Source: an uncultured Gammaproteobacteria bacterium
GTDB taxonomy: Bacteria; Pseudomonadota; Gammaproteobacteria; Pseudomonadales; Ketobacteraceae
Length of the DNA: 44,173 nt
Direction of reading: 5' to 3'
Assembly (NCBI GenBank): GCA_913063125.1
Contig: CAJXZM010000030.1
Coordinates: forward strand, 1-44,173
The position numbers and the translations under genes are program-made. Shown piece after piece: positions 27,130-35,938 of this stretch. Numbering within the stretch: the stretch's first letter is position 1; every line of letters begins with the position of its first letter. The notes beneath the pieces were generated by a model. That model was not told the origin of the DNA, made no database searches, and worked only from the letters and a program-made list of their open reading frames with translations.

Positions 27130-28395
27130 ATGAAAATTGCATTAATGACACTAGGAAGCACAGGGGATGTTTTCCCTTTCGAAATATTAGGTAAGCACCT
27201 GACTCAAGAGGGTCACGACGTCACCATTTTTTCACAAAACTTTCATCAAAAACGCGTACAAGAAGCGTCTCTAAAATTTGTTGGTTACGGTGATTCAGAG
27301 AACGACTTTCCACTATTTAACAAAATGTTAGATAACGTTAATGCAACCAAGAACCCTGTCAAAAAAATGCATGTGCTACTTGATGAAATGTACCTATTCC
27401 GGGGCGAGGAGCATTTTAGTACTTTTTTAGAAAAAACCAAGGGGTTTGATATTGGTCTGGTGAATATGTATGACCATATCAGCATGGAAGCGCTAATCCA
27501 AAATAATATCCCCTGGTTAACGGTTGATTTTTGCCCTGCATTGGTGCCCACAAAGTACGACGGCCCTGAAACGGTGCCCAGCCTCGGCCCGCTCATCAAT
27601 CCATTGTTATGGAAGGTTACCCGCTGGTTATTTCGAAGCTGCGACAAAAAGATTACCGAATACCTAGGATCTTTGGGTGGAACACGAGTAAATATTAATT
27701 TCATGGCAACATTTTCTCCCCATGGGCATATTTACTCTGTGTCTAAACACCTTGCTAAGTTTTTCCCTGATCTTCCAGACAATCATACTGTTACGGGTCC
27801 TTGGCAACCAGAGAATAATGACCTCAACCATTGGCAGCCTCATCAAGAACTATTAGATTTTGTTCAAGTTAAAGAAAAACCTGTTGTTGTATCCTTTGGA
27901 TCAATGGGGGGAACCGAAGGAGACGAAATTACAGCGAAAGTCATTGAGGCTATTAATATTTCCAGTACCCGTGCAATTATTCAGCGAGGGTACGCTAACC
28001 TTGGCAGCGACTTACAAAACAATACAAATAAAAATATTATATTTGTAGACTACGTCCCCCATAATTACTTATTCAAACATGCAAGCATGGTTGTCCATCA
28101 TGGTGGTGCCGGTACAACTGTCGCCGTGTGCAAAGCAGGGGCTCCCTCCATAGTAATTCCCCACCTTGGCGATCAACCTTATTGGGCGCAGCAACTACAA
28201 CGAGTAGGCGTTTCCCCAGCACCCATTGCACAAGAAAAACTTAATTCAAAAACTCTATCAAAACGTATTACCGAGGTGATTTCCAATAAAAAATACGCTG
28301 ATGCTGCAAGTTTACTCGCTAATGCAATCAACCAAGAGAACGGCCTATCCTCTGCAACAAAAACAATAGAAAAAGCTTATCGCCATGCACAGTAA
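27130..28395 (+). CDS. GT1-family glycosyltransferase (sterol/glycolipid UGT type)
   Basis: A 421-residue GT-B glycosyltransferase of family 1. The N-terminal acceptor domain opens with MTLGSTGDVFPF; the C-terminal donor domain has VVSFGSMGG and the nucleotide-sugar signature HHGGAGTTVAVCKAGAPS...DQPYWAQQL. The closest named groups are sterol 3-beta-glucosyltransferases (UGT80 type) and mycobacterial glycolipid glycosyltransferases. It transfers a sugar from a nucleotide donor to a hydroxyl of a lipophilic acceptor; neither donor nor acceptor can be read here. It is the first gene of the rightward operon and its stop overlaps the P450 start by 11 nt. There is no signal peptide, so it acts in the cytoplasm. 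Confidence 0.9.
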   Translation: MKIALMTLGSTGDVFPFEILGKHLTQEGHDVTIFSQNFHQKRVQEASLKFVGYGDSENDFPLFNKMLDNVNATKNPVKKMHVLLDEMYLFRGEEHFSTFLEKTKGFDIGLVNMYDHISMEALIQNNIPWLTVDFCPALVPTKYDGPETVPSLGPLINPLLWKVTRWLFRSCDKKITEYLGSLGGTRVNINFMATFSPHGHIYSVSKHLAKFFPDLPDNHTVTGPWQPENNDLNHWQPHQELLDFVQVKEKPVVVSFGSMGGTEGDEITAKVIEAINISSTRAIIQRGYANLGSDLQNNTNKNIIFVDYVPHNYLFKHASMVVHHGGAGTTVAVCKAGAPSIVIPHLGDQPYWAQQLQRVGVSPAPIAQEKLNSKTLSKRITEVISNKKYADAASLLANAINQENGLSSATKTIEKAYRHAQ

Positions 28396-29749
28396 ACCGA
28401 ATTCCAATGCCGATACACCTCAAAAAATACTGGTGAAACCACGAGTCTTCTTTAAACAGTGGAAACTTGCAGGAAACCCTGCGTATTTTTTTGACGAATT
28501 AACCTCAACCTTTGGCGATTTTATTTACTACCGTGGGATTTTCAATTTTTATTTTGTTAATCACCCTGACTTGGTAAAACAAATTTTAAAAGACACCAAT
28601 ACTTTTTTTGATAAAAACACTCTACTTTACAATCGATTTAGAAATGTCTTTGGTGAAGGACTCGTTACTGCTGAAGGTAAGTCATGGGAAAAACAGAGGC
28701 AACTCATTCAACCCCTGTTCTCTCCCAAGGCCGTTAAAGGTTTTTTTGACATTATGTTATCAAGCACAATAAAAACTGCTGACAGCTGGCAAACACTTGC
28801 TGATGACAGCAGCATTTTTGATGTTGCTACGCAAATGAATCACCTAACCTTAGAAATAGCCGGCCGCACGCTCTTTAATGATGATTTCAGCGATATCAGC
28901 GATAGAGTTTCTCATTGGACACATACAATTAACCACTACAGTGGTCAACCACCGATTCCAATACTCTCCGAAACCTGGTTTCCTTCACCAACCAACCGAA
29001 AACTCAACAAGGTTATGAGCGAGTTTCACCACTTTATCTCAGACATGATTAAACAACGACGGAACAATAATAGGTCTAATGACTTACTGACAACACTCAT
29101 CAATGCCACTAATGATGACGGTTCAAAAATGCCAGATCATCAGATCGAAAAAGAAGTACTTGGAATGATGATTGGAGGACATGAAACGTCTTCTAACGCA
29201 TTAACATGGATATGGTATGAATTACATAAAAATCCAGCCATAGAGAACAAGTTACATAAAGAATTACAGGATGTACTTGGTAATCAGCTACCAACGTTAG
29301 AGGATATACCAAAACTCAAATACACCCGAATGATTGTTGATGAAGCGACAAGACTACACCCTCCCTTTTGGTTCGAAAACCGGAATACAATGGAAGACAT
29401 TGAAATGTGGGGGCACACTATCCCAAAAGGCTCCACCGTTGCATTTAGTCGATACTCACTCCACAGACACCCCAATATATGGGAAAAACCGGAAGAATTT
29501 AATCCAGAGCGATTTGACACTACAAACCCAGCCAATAAACGCTCCCATTATGCCCACGTTCCCTATGGTGGAGGCCCTAGAATCTGTGTAGGAATTAATT
29601 TTGCTCTACTAGAATTGGTAGTAATTCTCGCAACACTATCACAACGTTTTCGCCTAAAAACACACAGCAGCCACAAAAATATAATGCAAGCTTTACTCAC
29701 CATGGAGCCAAAATTTGGCCTACCTGTAACAGCAGAACTACGAAAATGA
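28385..29749 (+). CDS. Cytochrome P450, canonical motifs (rightward copy)
   Basis: A 454-residue soluble P450 with I-helix GGHETSS, ExxR in DEATRLHPP, meander FNPERFD and haem loop YGGGPRICVG with Cys401. It is a paralogue of the P450 at 12767, by shared landmarks along the whole N-terminal half. It probably hydroxylates an aliphatic chain, giving hydroxyls that the neighbouring glycosyltransferase or acyltransferases could use (inference). The start overlaps the glycosyltransferase stop by 11 nt, and its stop overlaps the next start by 4 nt (ATGA), so translation is coupled through three genes. No ferredoxin gene is near. Confidence 0.92.
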   Translation: MHSKPNSNADTPQKILVKPRVFFKQWKLAGNPAYFFDELTSTFGDFIYYRGIFNFYFVNHPDLVKQILKDTNTFFDKNTLLYNRFRNVFGEGLVTAEGKSWEKQRQLIQPLFSPKAVKGFFDIMLSSTIKTADSWQTLADDSSIFDVATQMNHLTLEIAGRTLFNDDFSDISDRVSHWTHTINHYSGQPPIPILSETWFPSPTNRKLNKVMSEFHHFISDMIKQRRNNNRSNDLLTTLINATNDDGSKMPDHQIEKEVLGMMIGGHETSSNALTWIWYELHKNPAIENKLHKELQDVLGNQLPTLEDIPKLKYTRMIVDEATRLHPPFWFENRNTMEDIEMWGHTIPKGSTVAFSRYSLHRHPNIWEKPEEFNPERFDTTNPANKRSHYAHVPYGGGPRICVGINFALLELVVILATLSQRFRLKTHSSHKNIMQALLTMEPKFGLPVTAELRK

Positions 29750-31170
29750 GCTCTACCAGTCCAAATAAAATGAATCATCGGCCTCTAGGAGCAACGGAAC
29801 AGCTTTTTTACAAAATGAGGGAATACGGGGGAATAAATGCACTATCTTTCGCACATGGGATAGTGAACTCAAACAGCAGTGTAGATACCCCTATATTTGA
29901 TGCCTCCCGTATGGAAAGCGCTATAAAAAGAATTCAATCGAACAGTTTTTTATTATGCTCCACTATTAAAAGTCATCAAGATGCAATTCAGTTTCAATAC
30001 TGTGAACAAAAAGAGCTGCCCTTAACCATCATTCATGACGCCGATATCCACCAGTTCAACGAGCAATTAGAGAAAGCTCTCACCGTTAGCTACGACGATG
30101 AGCACCTTTTGTGGAGTATCACGATACTTTACTACAAAGATGATCCTACCAAATTTTCCATTATTGCCGCCTTTGATCATACTATTGCTGATGGTACCAG
30201 TATGTGTTATTTCATCGACTCACTTTTAAAAACGTATAATAATATTTCTAATGTAGGCATAAATAACGATATACCTGCCACTAAATATCAACCTATCGAA
30301 CCTGATCTAGAGTCATTTACACAATATAAAATTACAGCCAAAGATATTCTTAATTTTGCTCCCAATGAAATATCGAAAATGATATCCCCCCCAATGCAAC
30401 CTGATTTTATATCTCTCGCCAATGCTGATAAAAGAATAACCAAAACTCAATATAAAAGATTTTCAAAAGAGAAAACTAATGGATTGTTATCCTCTGCGAA
30501 AAAAAATAATACTACCATTCATGGGCTAATTGTTGCTGTATTTCTATTCACAGCAGCAAAGCAAAAATGGTTAGAAATCAAAACGAAGACTAAATCACCT
30601 GAATTTAACAACCTAAAATTGTCAACAACTAACAACGTCAGCTTTAGAAATGAATTTGACATACCTAATCAACAGACGGGGGTCTATATTTCCGCGGTAA
30701 ATAGTCAATTTAAACTGACAAAAGACACCGATATCTGGCAATTGGCTAAGGCGGTAAATCAATCTATTACGTTAAAAAAACAGAAAAAACTACACATTAG
30801 CTCTACGCTAATTTTTGAATGGCTGCAACGCTTAATGTCTGACGCTTTCAGAATCAATTTACTCAATAATCATACCCAAGGCCGTCTTGAGACATTATGT
30901 GTATCCAATGTTGGAAAACTGAATATCTCAGGGTCTTATGGCGATATTGAATTAACAGATATTGGCATCTGCGGTGGACAACATGGGTTTGGTCCAAGCT
31001 ATATGATGCTGCCACTATCCTTTAAGCAACAACTAAGTTACGTATTTCATTATATTGCCCCCCTAACATCAGATTCTCAGGCTGAAACCATGTGCCAAGA
31101 AATCAACAAACTATTGGATCAATGCACTCATCAGAAGGCATTATCACTCTACGAATTTTCAATGCAATGA
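29746..31170 (+). CDS. PapA/WES-like O-acyltransferase, second copy
   Basis: A 474-residue condensation-fold acyltransferase. The active motif is D144-H145-TIA-D149-G150; the first His of HHxxxDG is Asp but the catalytic second His remains. The N-terminus has HRPLGATEQLFYKMREYGG, and the C-terminal half has VSNVGKLNISGSYGD, matching its neighbours. It should esterify a hydroxyl of the pathway lipid or sugar using an acyl thioester. The gene is AT-rich: 30301-30360 has only 17 G/C of 60. It starts in an ATGA overlap with the P450 and is followed 43 bp later by the third copy. Confidence 0.82.
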   Translation: MSSTSPNKMNHRPLGATEQLFYKMREYGGINALSFAHGIVNSNSSVDTPIFDASRMESAIKRIQSNSFLLCSTIKSHQDAIQFQYCEQKELPLTIIHDADIHQFNEQLEKALTVSYDDEHLLWSITILYYKDDPTKFSIIAAFDHTIADGTSMCYFIDSLLKTYNNISNVGINNDIPATKYQPIEPDLESFTQYKITAKDILNFAPNEISKMISPPMQPDFISLANADKRITKTQYKRFSKEKTNGLLSSAKKNNTTIHGLIVAVFLFTAAKQKWLEIKTKTKSPEFNNLKLSTTNNVSFRNEFDIPNQQTGVYISAVNSQFKLTKDTDIWQLAKAVNQSITLKKQKKLHISSTLIFEWLQRLMSDAFRINLLNNHTQGRLETLCVSNVGKLNISGSYGDIELTDIGICGGQHGFGPSYMMLPLSFKQQLSYVFHYIAPLTSDSQAETMCQEINKLLDQCTHQKALSLYEFSMQ

Positions 31171-31213
31171 GCTATTTTTTCATTTTATAATTTACTATTC
31201 TTAGGGTTAGATC

Positions 31214-32581
31214 ATGAAACCATCAGAAATCCCCCCGCACAATCCAAATCAGATGGAAAGACCTCTGGGGTTATCTGAGAAGCTCATGTTTAAAATGCGC
31301 GATTACGGTGGCATGAATGTTTGCTGTATTACACAGTTAGAGGGAAATCTGGACAAGGAAAGGTTATTGTCTGCATTATCTTATGTTGTATTATCCAACC
31401 CTATTCTGAATGTTACGACTCAACTGACTAGCAAGAAAAACAAACCAATTCGCGAATTTGTTATAGATAATAATACGACGCTACCATTTATTGAAAAATC
31501 ACTACAATCTGAAACCGATTTATATCAGCTAATGTCACAAGAAATTCAAACACTGACGCCGATTGACAAAAAGATGTGGCGATTAACACTTGTCACTCTT
31601 GCCAATAAAGAAAATACTTTCTACCTAATAGCGACGTTTGACCACACAATTATCGATGGGCAAAGCACCAATAAATTTATTGAAATGTTGTTAGGTGCCT
31701 ATAAAGACTCTCTTAGTTCTAGCACACATCAAGCTATATCCTTTCCGGCAGAACACTTTATCCACTATAAAGTAACACTTTCCAATATTTTACGTTTCAT
31801 TTCACATGAAGCAAATAAATTGGTGCTGGCGTTAACTCCCCAAAGGTTTAACGAAATTCAAGTACATTCTAAAAGACACACGAAATTACTGAACATTTCA
31901 TTTACTATTGAACAGACCAACAAACTTATCCTTACATCCAGGTCGAACAATACCACGTTACAAGGAGCAATAGTGGCTGCACTATTTTTTTCCCGTGCTA
32001 AACATGAAAATTTAGACGTAAAGAAATATCGATTTTGCAATGCTTCACCTGTAAACATACGAAAACAAGGAAATATAAGCGACTCGTTGATTGGTGCATA
32101 CAATTCATCGGTAGAAACAATTCATAACGTCGACGATCAAACATCTTTCTGGTTACTTGCTAAAGAGGTAAAACAAAAAATTGTTAATGAAATCGATCAT
32201 AAATCACATTTAAGTGCTGTCATTATTCTTGAATACTTACAAAACCTTCTCAGTGATAATTTACGTATGTCCATATTAGATGGAAAACAGATGGGGAGAT
32301 TATGCAGTACAACCGTTAGTAATTTTGGAAAAATTGAATTCAGGGAAACCTACGGAGACATTACCGTTAGCAACTATAACGCAGCAGTCTCTCAGCACGG
32401 ATTCGGGGCTAGCTTTACTCTATTACCTATGACCTTTAATGGATCTTTACGTTTTTTTCTACACTACATATCCCCTCTTACAACAGAAGAACAAGCAAAC
32501 GAAATAAGATGTAATATTATTGACGTAATCCAGCGTGCATTGGAATCTGACTTTACCTTTCAAGAGTTTGACAATGGATAA
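31214..32581 (+). CDS. PapA/WES-like O-acyltransferase, third copy
   Basis: A 455-residue paralogue of the preceding gene. It shares the ERPLGLSEKLMFKMRDYGG start and the D143-H144-TII-D148-G149 motif, again with Asp for the first His. TVSNFGKIEFRETYGD and the QHGFGASFTLLPMTF block match the second copy closely (QHGFGPSYMMLPLSF). The pair probably arose by tandem duplication and may acylate two positions, or use two acyl donors. AGGG precedes the ATG at 31214. Its stop overlaps the RND exporter start by 8 nt. Confidence 0.82.
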   Translation: MKPSEIPPHNPNQMERPLGLSEKLMFKMRDYGGMNVCCITQLEGNLDKERLLSALSYVVLSNPILNVTTQLTSKKNKPIREFVIDNNTTLPFIEKSLQSETDLYQLMSQEIQTLTPIDKKMWRLTLVTLANKENTFYLIATFDHTIIDGQSTNKFIEMLLGAYKDSLSSSTHQAISFPAEHFIHYKVTLSNILRFISHEANKLVLALTPQRFNEIQVHSKRHTKLLNISFTIEQTNKLILTSRSNNTTLQGAIVAALFFSRAKHENLDVKKYRFCNASPVNIRKQGNISDSLIGAYNSSVETIHNVDDQTSFWLLAKEVKQKIVNEIDHKSHLSAVIILEYLQNLLSDNLRMSILDGKQMGRLCSTTVSNFGKIEFRETYGDITVSNYNAAVSQHGFGASFTLLPMTFNGSLRFFLHYISPLTTEEQANEIRCNIIDVIQRALESDFTFQEFDNG

Positions 32582-34901
32582 TATTCTAAAGAAAACTATT
32601 ATTTCTTGGATCTGTGATAACCCTCGTTATTGCATATTTTTTGCACTTTTATTTATCATAGGTTGCTGGTCGGGCCTGCCAAATCTTGGATTTAGTGTAG
32701 ACTACCGAAATTTATTTGATGCCAACGACCCATACCTTCAAAAACTTGATGAAATCAACGATGATTATATTCAAAGCAGCCATATCATCTTCGTCATCAG
32801 AGATGAAAAACATGATATTTTTAACGAAAAAAACTTTTCGATCATTGAAGAAATCACTGAGATGTCCTGGAAAACACCTCATTCACTACGTGTTGATTCA
32901 ATAACCAATTTTCATCGTATATACGCGAAAGAAGATACATTTTTTGTTGAACCACTCAGAGATACATCTTCTAACAGTACGATAGATTTTCCCAAATTAA
33001 AGAAAATAGCCACGTCAGAAAGTTCCATAACCGATCGTCTCATTTCAAAAGATGGAAAAACCACAGCCGTAGTTATTAGCATATTTATTCCAGTAGAAAA
33101 CCGACAACAAGCTCTTGAAGATAGCGTTAGCTTTGCGAGAAGAATACAAACAGTCTTCCATAAAAACAATCCAAATCTAGACATTCACCTAACCGGTGAA
33201 GTTGTAATGGATCAGGTACTCCTTGAAATTGTTCAATCAGACATGACTGTTGTTATGTCTTTAATGATGCTGGTTGGTTTTTTCATTCTCTGGTTCTTAT
33301 TGCGTTCTTTTTTTGCTGTTATCTGCACCTGGATTATAATTGTACTCAGCCTTTCTTGTGCGATGGGTATTAGTGGTTGGGGTGGCTACATTATCAATAA
33401 CATATCCTCCGCTAGCCCAATGACCATTATGATTATTGCCATTGCGGATGCGATCCATATACTAACGCCATTTTTAATTACTCTGAGACAGGGTGCAGAT
33501 AAAAAAACAGCAATACAAAAAAGTCTTACTATTAATTTCATGCCCATTACCATCACCAGCTTAACGACCGCCATAGGCTTTCTCGGTCTCAATTTCGCGA
33601 GCGCATCTGCATTTAGAGACTTTGGCAACATCATTGCTTTTGGTGTGTTAGCAGCCTACATTTTATCGTTAATACTATTGCCCGCCCTTATTCTACTACT
33701 CCCGATTAAAAGTCAACACCGTCCTTTTGCTCTCACCTCCTTATCAAGTAAAATTGCAAAATTCAGTGTTCGCTATGCAAAGCTAAACCTTATATGGCCT
33801 TTGTTATTAACAATATTCTGTTTATTTCAACTGCCAAAGATTATCTTCGACGATGATTTGGCAAAGAACCTTGCTCCGAGCGTACCATTACACAATGCCA
33901 TATTGCAGGCAGACAGACACCTTATGGGTTATCAAAATATATTTTATGCCCTCGATTCAAAAGAACCCGGAGGCATTAACGATCCCCAATATCTATCCAA
34001 AGTAAACCAGTTCATTGAATGGTATCGCACCCAACCCAACGTCACTAATGTCAGCAGTTATATTGACACCGTCAAACAGCTCAATAAAGCGCTCCATAAG
34101 GATGATAACGCTTGGTATCAAACGCCTAATGAGAGGTCTCTTGCATCTCAATATATGTTACTTTACGAAATGTCTTTACCAACCGGTAAAGATCTCACTG
34201 CAGATATCAATATTGAACGCTCGGCACTACGAATAGCTATTACGTTAAAACAAATAACAAACAACGATCTTATTGCCTTAGAACAACGTGGAAACCAATG
34301 GTTAAAAGAACATGCCCCAGAACTGGAAACCATAGGAACAAGCCAATCCTTACTCTTGGCCTATTTAAACAAGAAAATGCTAACCGACATGACAAAGGGC
34401 TCACTCACCGTAATTTTTGCCATAACAATAATTTTGATATTTGGTCTACGCTCAATCCGCTTCGGACTAATTAGTATCATACCAAACCTTCTGCCCGCCA
34501 TTATTGTTTATGGTATTTGGGCAATAACCATTCAACAAGTGAATGCCGCCGCAGCACTCACCTTCAGTGTTAGTTTGGGCCTTGTCGTTGATGACACGAT
34601 ACATTTCTTAAGTAAATATTTGGAAGCTAGACGACAGAATCTATCCGCTGAAGAGGCGATTTATTATACTTTTGAAAATTGTGGAACCGCTTTATTTGTC
34701 ACTACGGTCGCCTTAGGTTCAGGCATTGCTTTGTTGACCTTCTCTCAATTTGTACCTAATGCAACATCAGCAATGCTACTATCACCCATTATTTTCACAG
34801 CATTACTCATAGACTTTTTGTTTTTACCTGCGTTATTACTCGCCATAGAAAAAGTCATGCCCTTTCAGAACAACCCAACCTTAAAAAATAAATCAACGTA
34901 A
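32574..34901 (+). CDS. RND/MMPL-family lipid exporter (rightward copy)
   Basis: A 775-residue exporter from ATG 32574, which overlaps the acyltransferase stop by 8 nt and has an AAGAG upstream; an upstream GTG at 32535 would add 13 residues inside the previous gene. It has the same architecture as the exporter at 10378: two membrane halves with IAIADAIHILTPF and LVVDDTIHFLSKY carrying the proton-relay acids. Matched blocks run through the periplasmic domains (for example SQYMLLYEMSLP versus SQYMLLYELTLP). It closes the rightward operon and should export the finished or partly acylated lipid. Its stop overlaps the convergent hydrolase stop by 9 nt. Confidence 0.9.
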   Translation: MDNILKKTIISWICDNPRYCIFFALLFIIGCWSGLPNLGFSVDYRNLFDANDPYLQKLDEINDDYIQSSHIIFVIRDEKHDIFNEKNFSIIEEITEMSWKTPHSLRVDSITNFHRIYAKEDTFFVEPLRDTSSNSTIDFPKLKKIATSESSITDRLISKDGKTTAVVISIFIPVENRQQALEDSVSFARRIQTVFHKNNPNLDIHLTGEVVMDQVLLEIVQSDMTVVMSLMMLVGFFILWFLLRSFFAVICTWIIIVLSLSCAMGISGWGGYIINNISSASPMTIMIIAIADAIHILTPFLITLRQGADKKTAIQKSLTINFMPITITSLTTAIGFLGLNFASASAFRDFGNIIAFGVLAAYILSLILLPALILLLPIKSQHRPFALTSLSSKIAKFSVRYAKLNLIWPLLLTIFCLFQLPKIIFDDDLAKNLAPSVPLHNAILQADRHLMGYQNIFYALDSKEPGGINDPQYLSKVNQFIEWYRTQPNVTNVSSYIDTVKQLNKALHKDDNAWYQTPNERSLASQYMLLYEMSLPTGKDLTADINIERSALRIAITLKQITNNDLIALEQRGNQWLKEHAPELETIGTSQSLLLAYLNKKMLTDMTKGSLTVIFAITIILIFGLRSIRFGLISIIPNLLPAIIVYGIWAITIQQVNAAAALTFSVSLGLVVDDTIHFLSKYLEARRQNLSAEEAIYYTFENCGTALFVTTVALGSGIALLTFSQFVPNATSAMLLSPIIFTALLIDFLFLPALLLAIEKVMPFQNNPTLKNKST

Positions 34902-35852
34902 TTTTTCTCCAACAACACCAAATATTTCTTTCCTAAGAAACTCCGTTTCATTCACTAGTTGATGATGCGCTTGAGAGATAAAAACCAGTTCAGTATGCGC
35001 GAATTTTTTCTTAATCACTGCAAGATTATGTTGCCACTCAACCGTACCGTCTTGCTGTCCTTGAATAACAGTAATAGGTACTTCACAACTATCTTTACTT
35101 TCAATATAGGGCACCCAGTTTTTTAACGCACCAACCCAACGAGCAGAAAGCTTCCGTGACTGTAAGGGATCTCGTCCCCGTAGGAAGTGCAAAAAATTCA
35201 CGTCATTAGAATTTGTGGCAAATTTTCGTCCGATATATTGCTTAAATAAAATCACAATTGACTGCATAACTTTGCCAGTCAGCCAACTTTTAGGCCTCAC
35301 AAGAGGCGCCAACAACACGACCTTTTTAAACGGCGATGTTTCCTGTGTAAACCGTCCCGTTAATAAGAAATCAATAACGACGGCCGCCCCAGTACTTTGA
35401 CCAACAATATGCCAAGGGCTTGGCATCTTCTCTTTTGCGGCATCCATCACTGAGTGTAAGACAATTTGATAACGGTGAAAATCATGGATAGCAACATTGT
35501 CACCTGACGATAACCCATGGCCTGGCAAATCAAACGCGATGACTGAAAACTGCTGGTCAATTAGGTATTCGATAATGTGATCATATATACCCACATGATC
35601 ATAATACCCATGCATCACAAATACGGTGCCTTTGGGTTTATCCTGTAAAAATGTATGGATAAAAATGCGATACCCTGAGACGTCTATATAGCCAAGGCTC
35701 GCGCTTAGGTGCTTCTTCTTATTTTCAAAATCAATGCCGTAATATTCACGGTACCGTTGGACACTCTCATGCTCCACGACAGGTTCGCCTATCGTTAAGG
35801 GGGGAATAGATTGTCTTACGGTTTCTTTATCAAATGGCATAGGGTTAAGCAT
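34893..35852 (-). CDS. Serine hydrolase, monoacylglycerol lipase/lysophospholipase type
   Basis: An alpha/beta hydrolase (Hydrolase_4 family), 319 residues from ATG 35852. The oxyanion strand is VFVMHGYYDHVGIYDH, the nucleophile is in VGQSTGAAVV, the Asp in VIQGQQDGTVEW and the His in SQAHHQLVNE. Such enzymes cleave acyl glycerols or lysophospholipids. An in-frame TTG at 35900 would add 16 residues but lies inside the fba terminator, so I reject it. It is convergent with the exporter and may be either a pathway esterase or an unrelated neighbour. No signal peptide is seen. Confidence 0.85.
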   Translation of the reverse strand: MLNPMPFDKETVRQSIPPLTIGEPVVEHESVQRYREYYGIDFENKKKHLSASLGYIDVSGYRIFIHTFLQDKPKGTVFVMHGYYDHVGIYDHIIEYLIDQQFSVIAFDLPGHGLSSGDNVAIHDFHRYQIVLHSVMDAAKEKMPSPWHIVGQSTGAAVVIDFLLTGRFTQETSPFKKVVLLAPLVRPKSWLTGKVMQSIVILFKQYIGRKFATNSNDVNFLHFLRGRDPLQSRKLSARWVGALKNWVPYIESKDSCEVPITVIQGQQDGTVEWQHNLAVIKKKFAHTELVFISQAHHQLVNETEFLRKEIFGVVGEKLR

Positions 35853-35867
35853 AGCGTTTTCTTGGCA

Positions 35868-35916
35868 ATAAAAAAGGGACGTGTAACCTGTACCTGACAA
35901 GTCACACTCCCCTTTT
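35868..35916 (-). terminator. Rho-independent terminator after fba
   Basis: An interrupted stem: 35872-35878 pairs with 35910-35916 and 35881-35884 with 35904-35907, followed on the minus strand by a T-run. It should end the tkt-to-fba unit. It also shows that the downstream hydrolase starts after 35868. Confidence 0.75.
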
Positions 35917-35938
35917 CTATCTACATTCGCTAGATCGC

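Noticed and set aside
35853..35900. TTG start for the serine hydrolase at 35900
   Set aside because: This stretch overlaps the fba terminator; ATG at 35852 is a better start.
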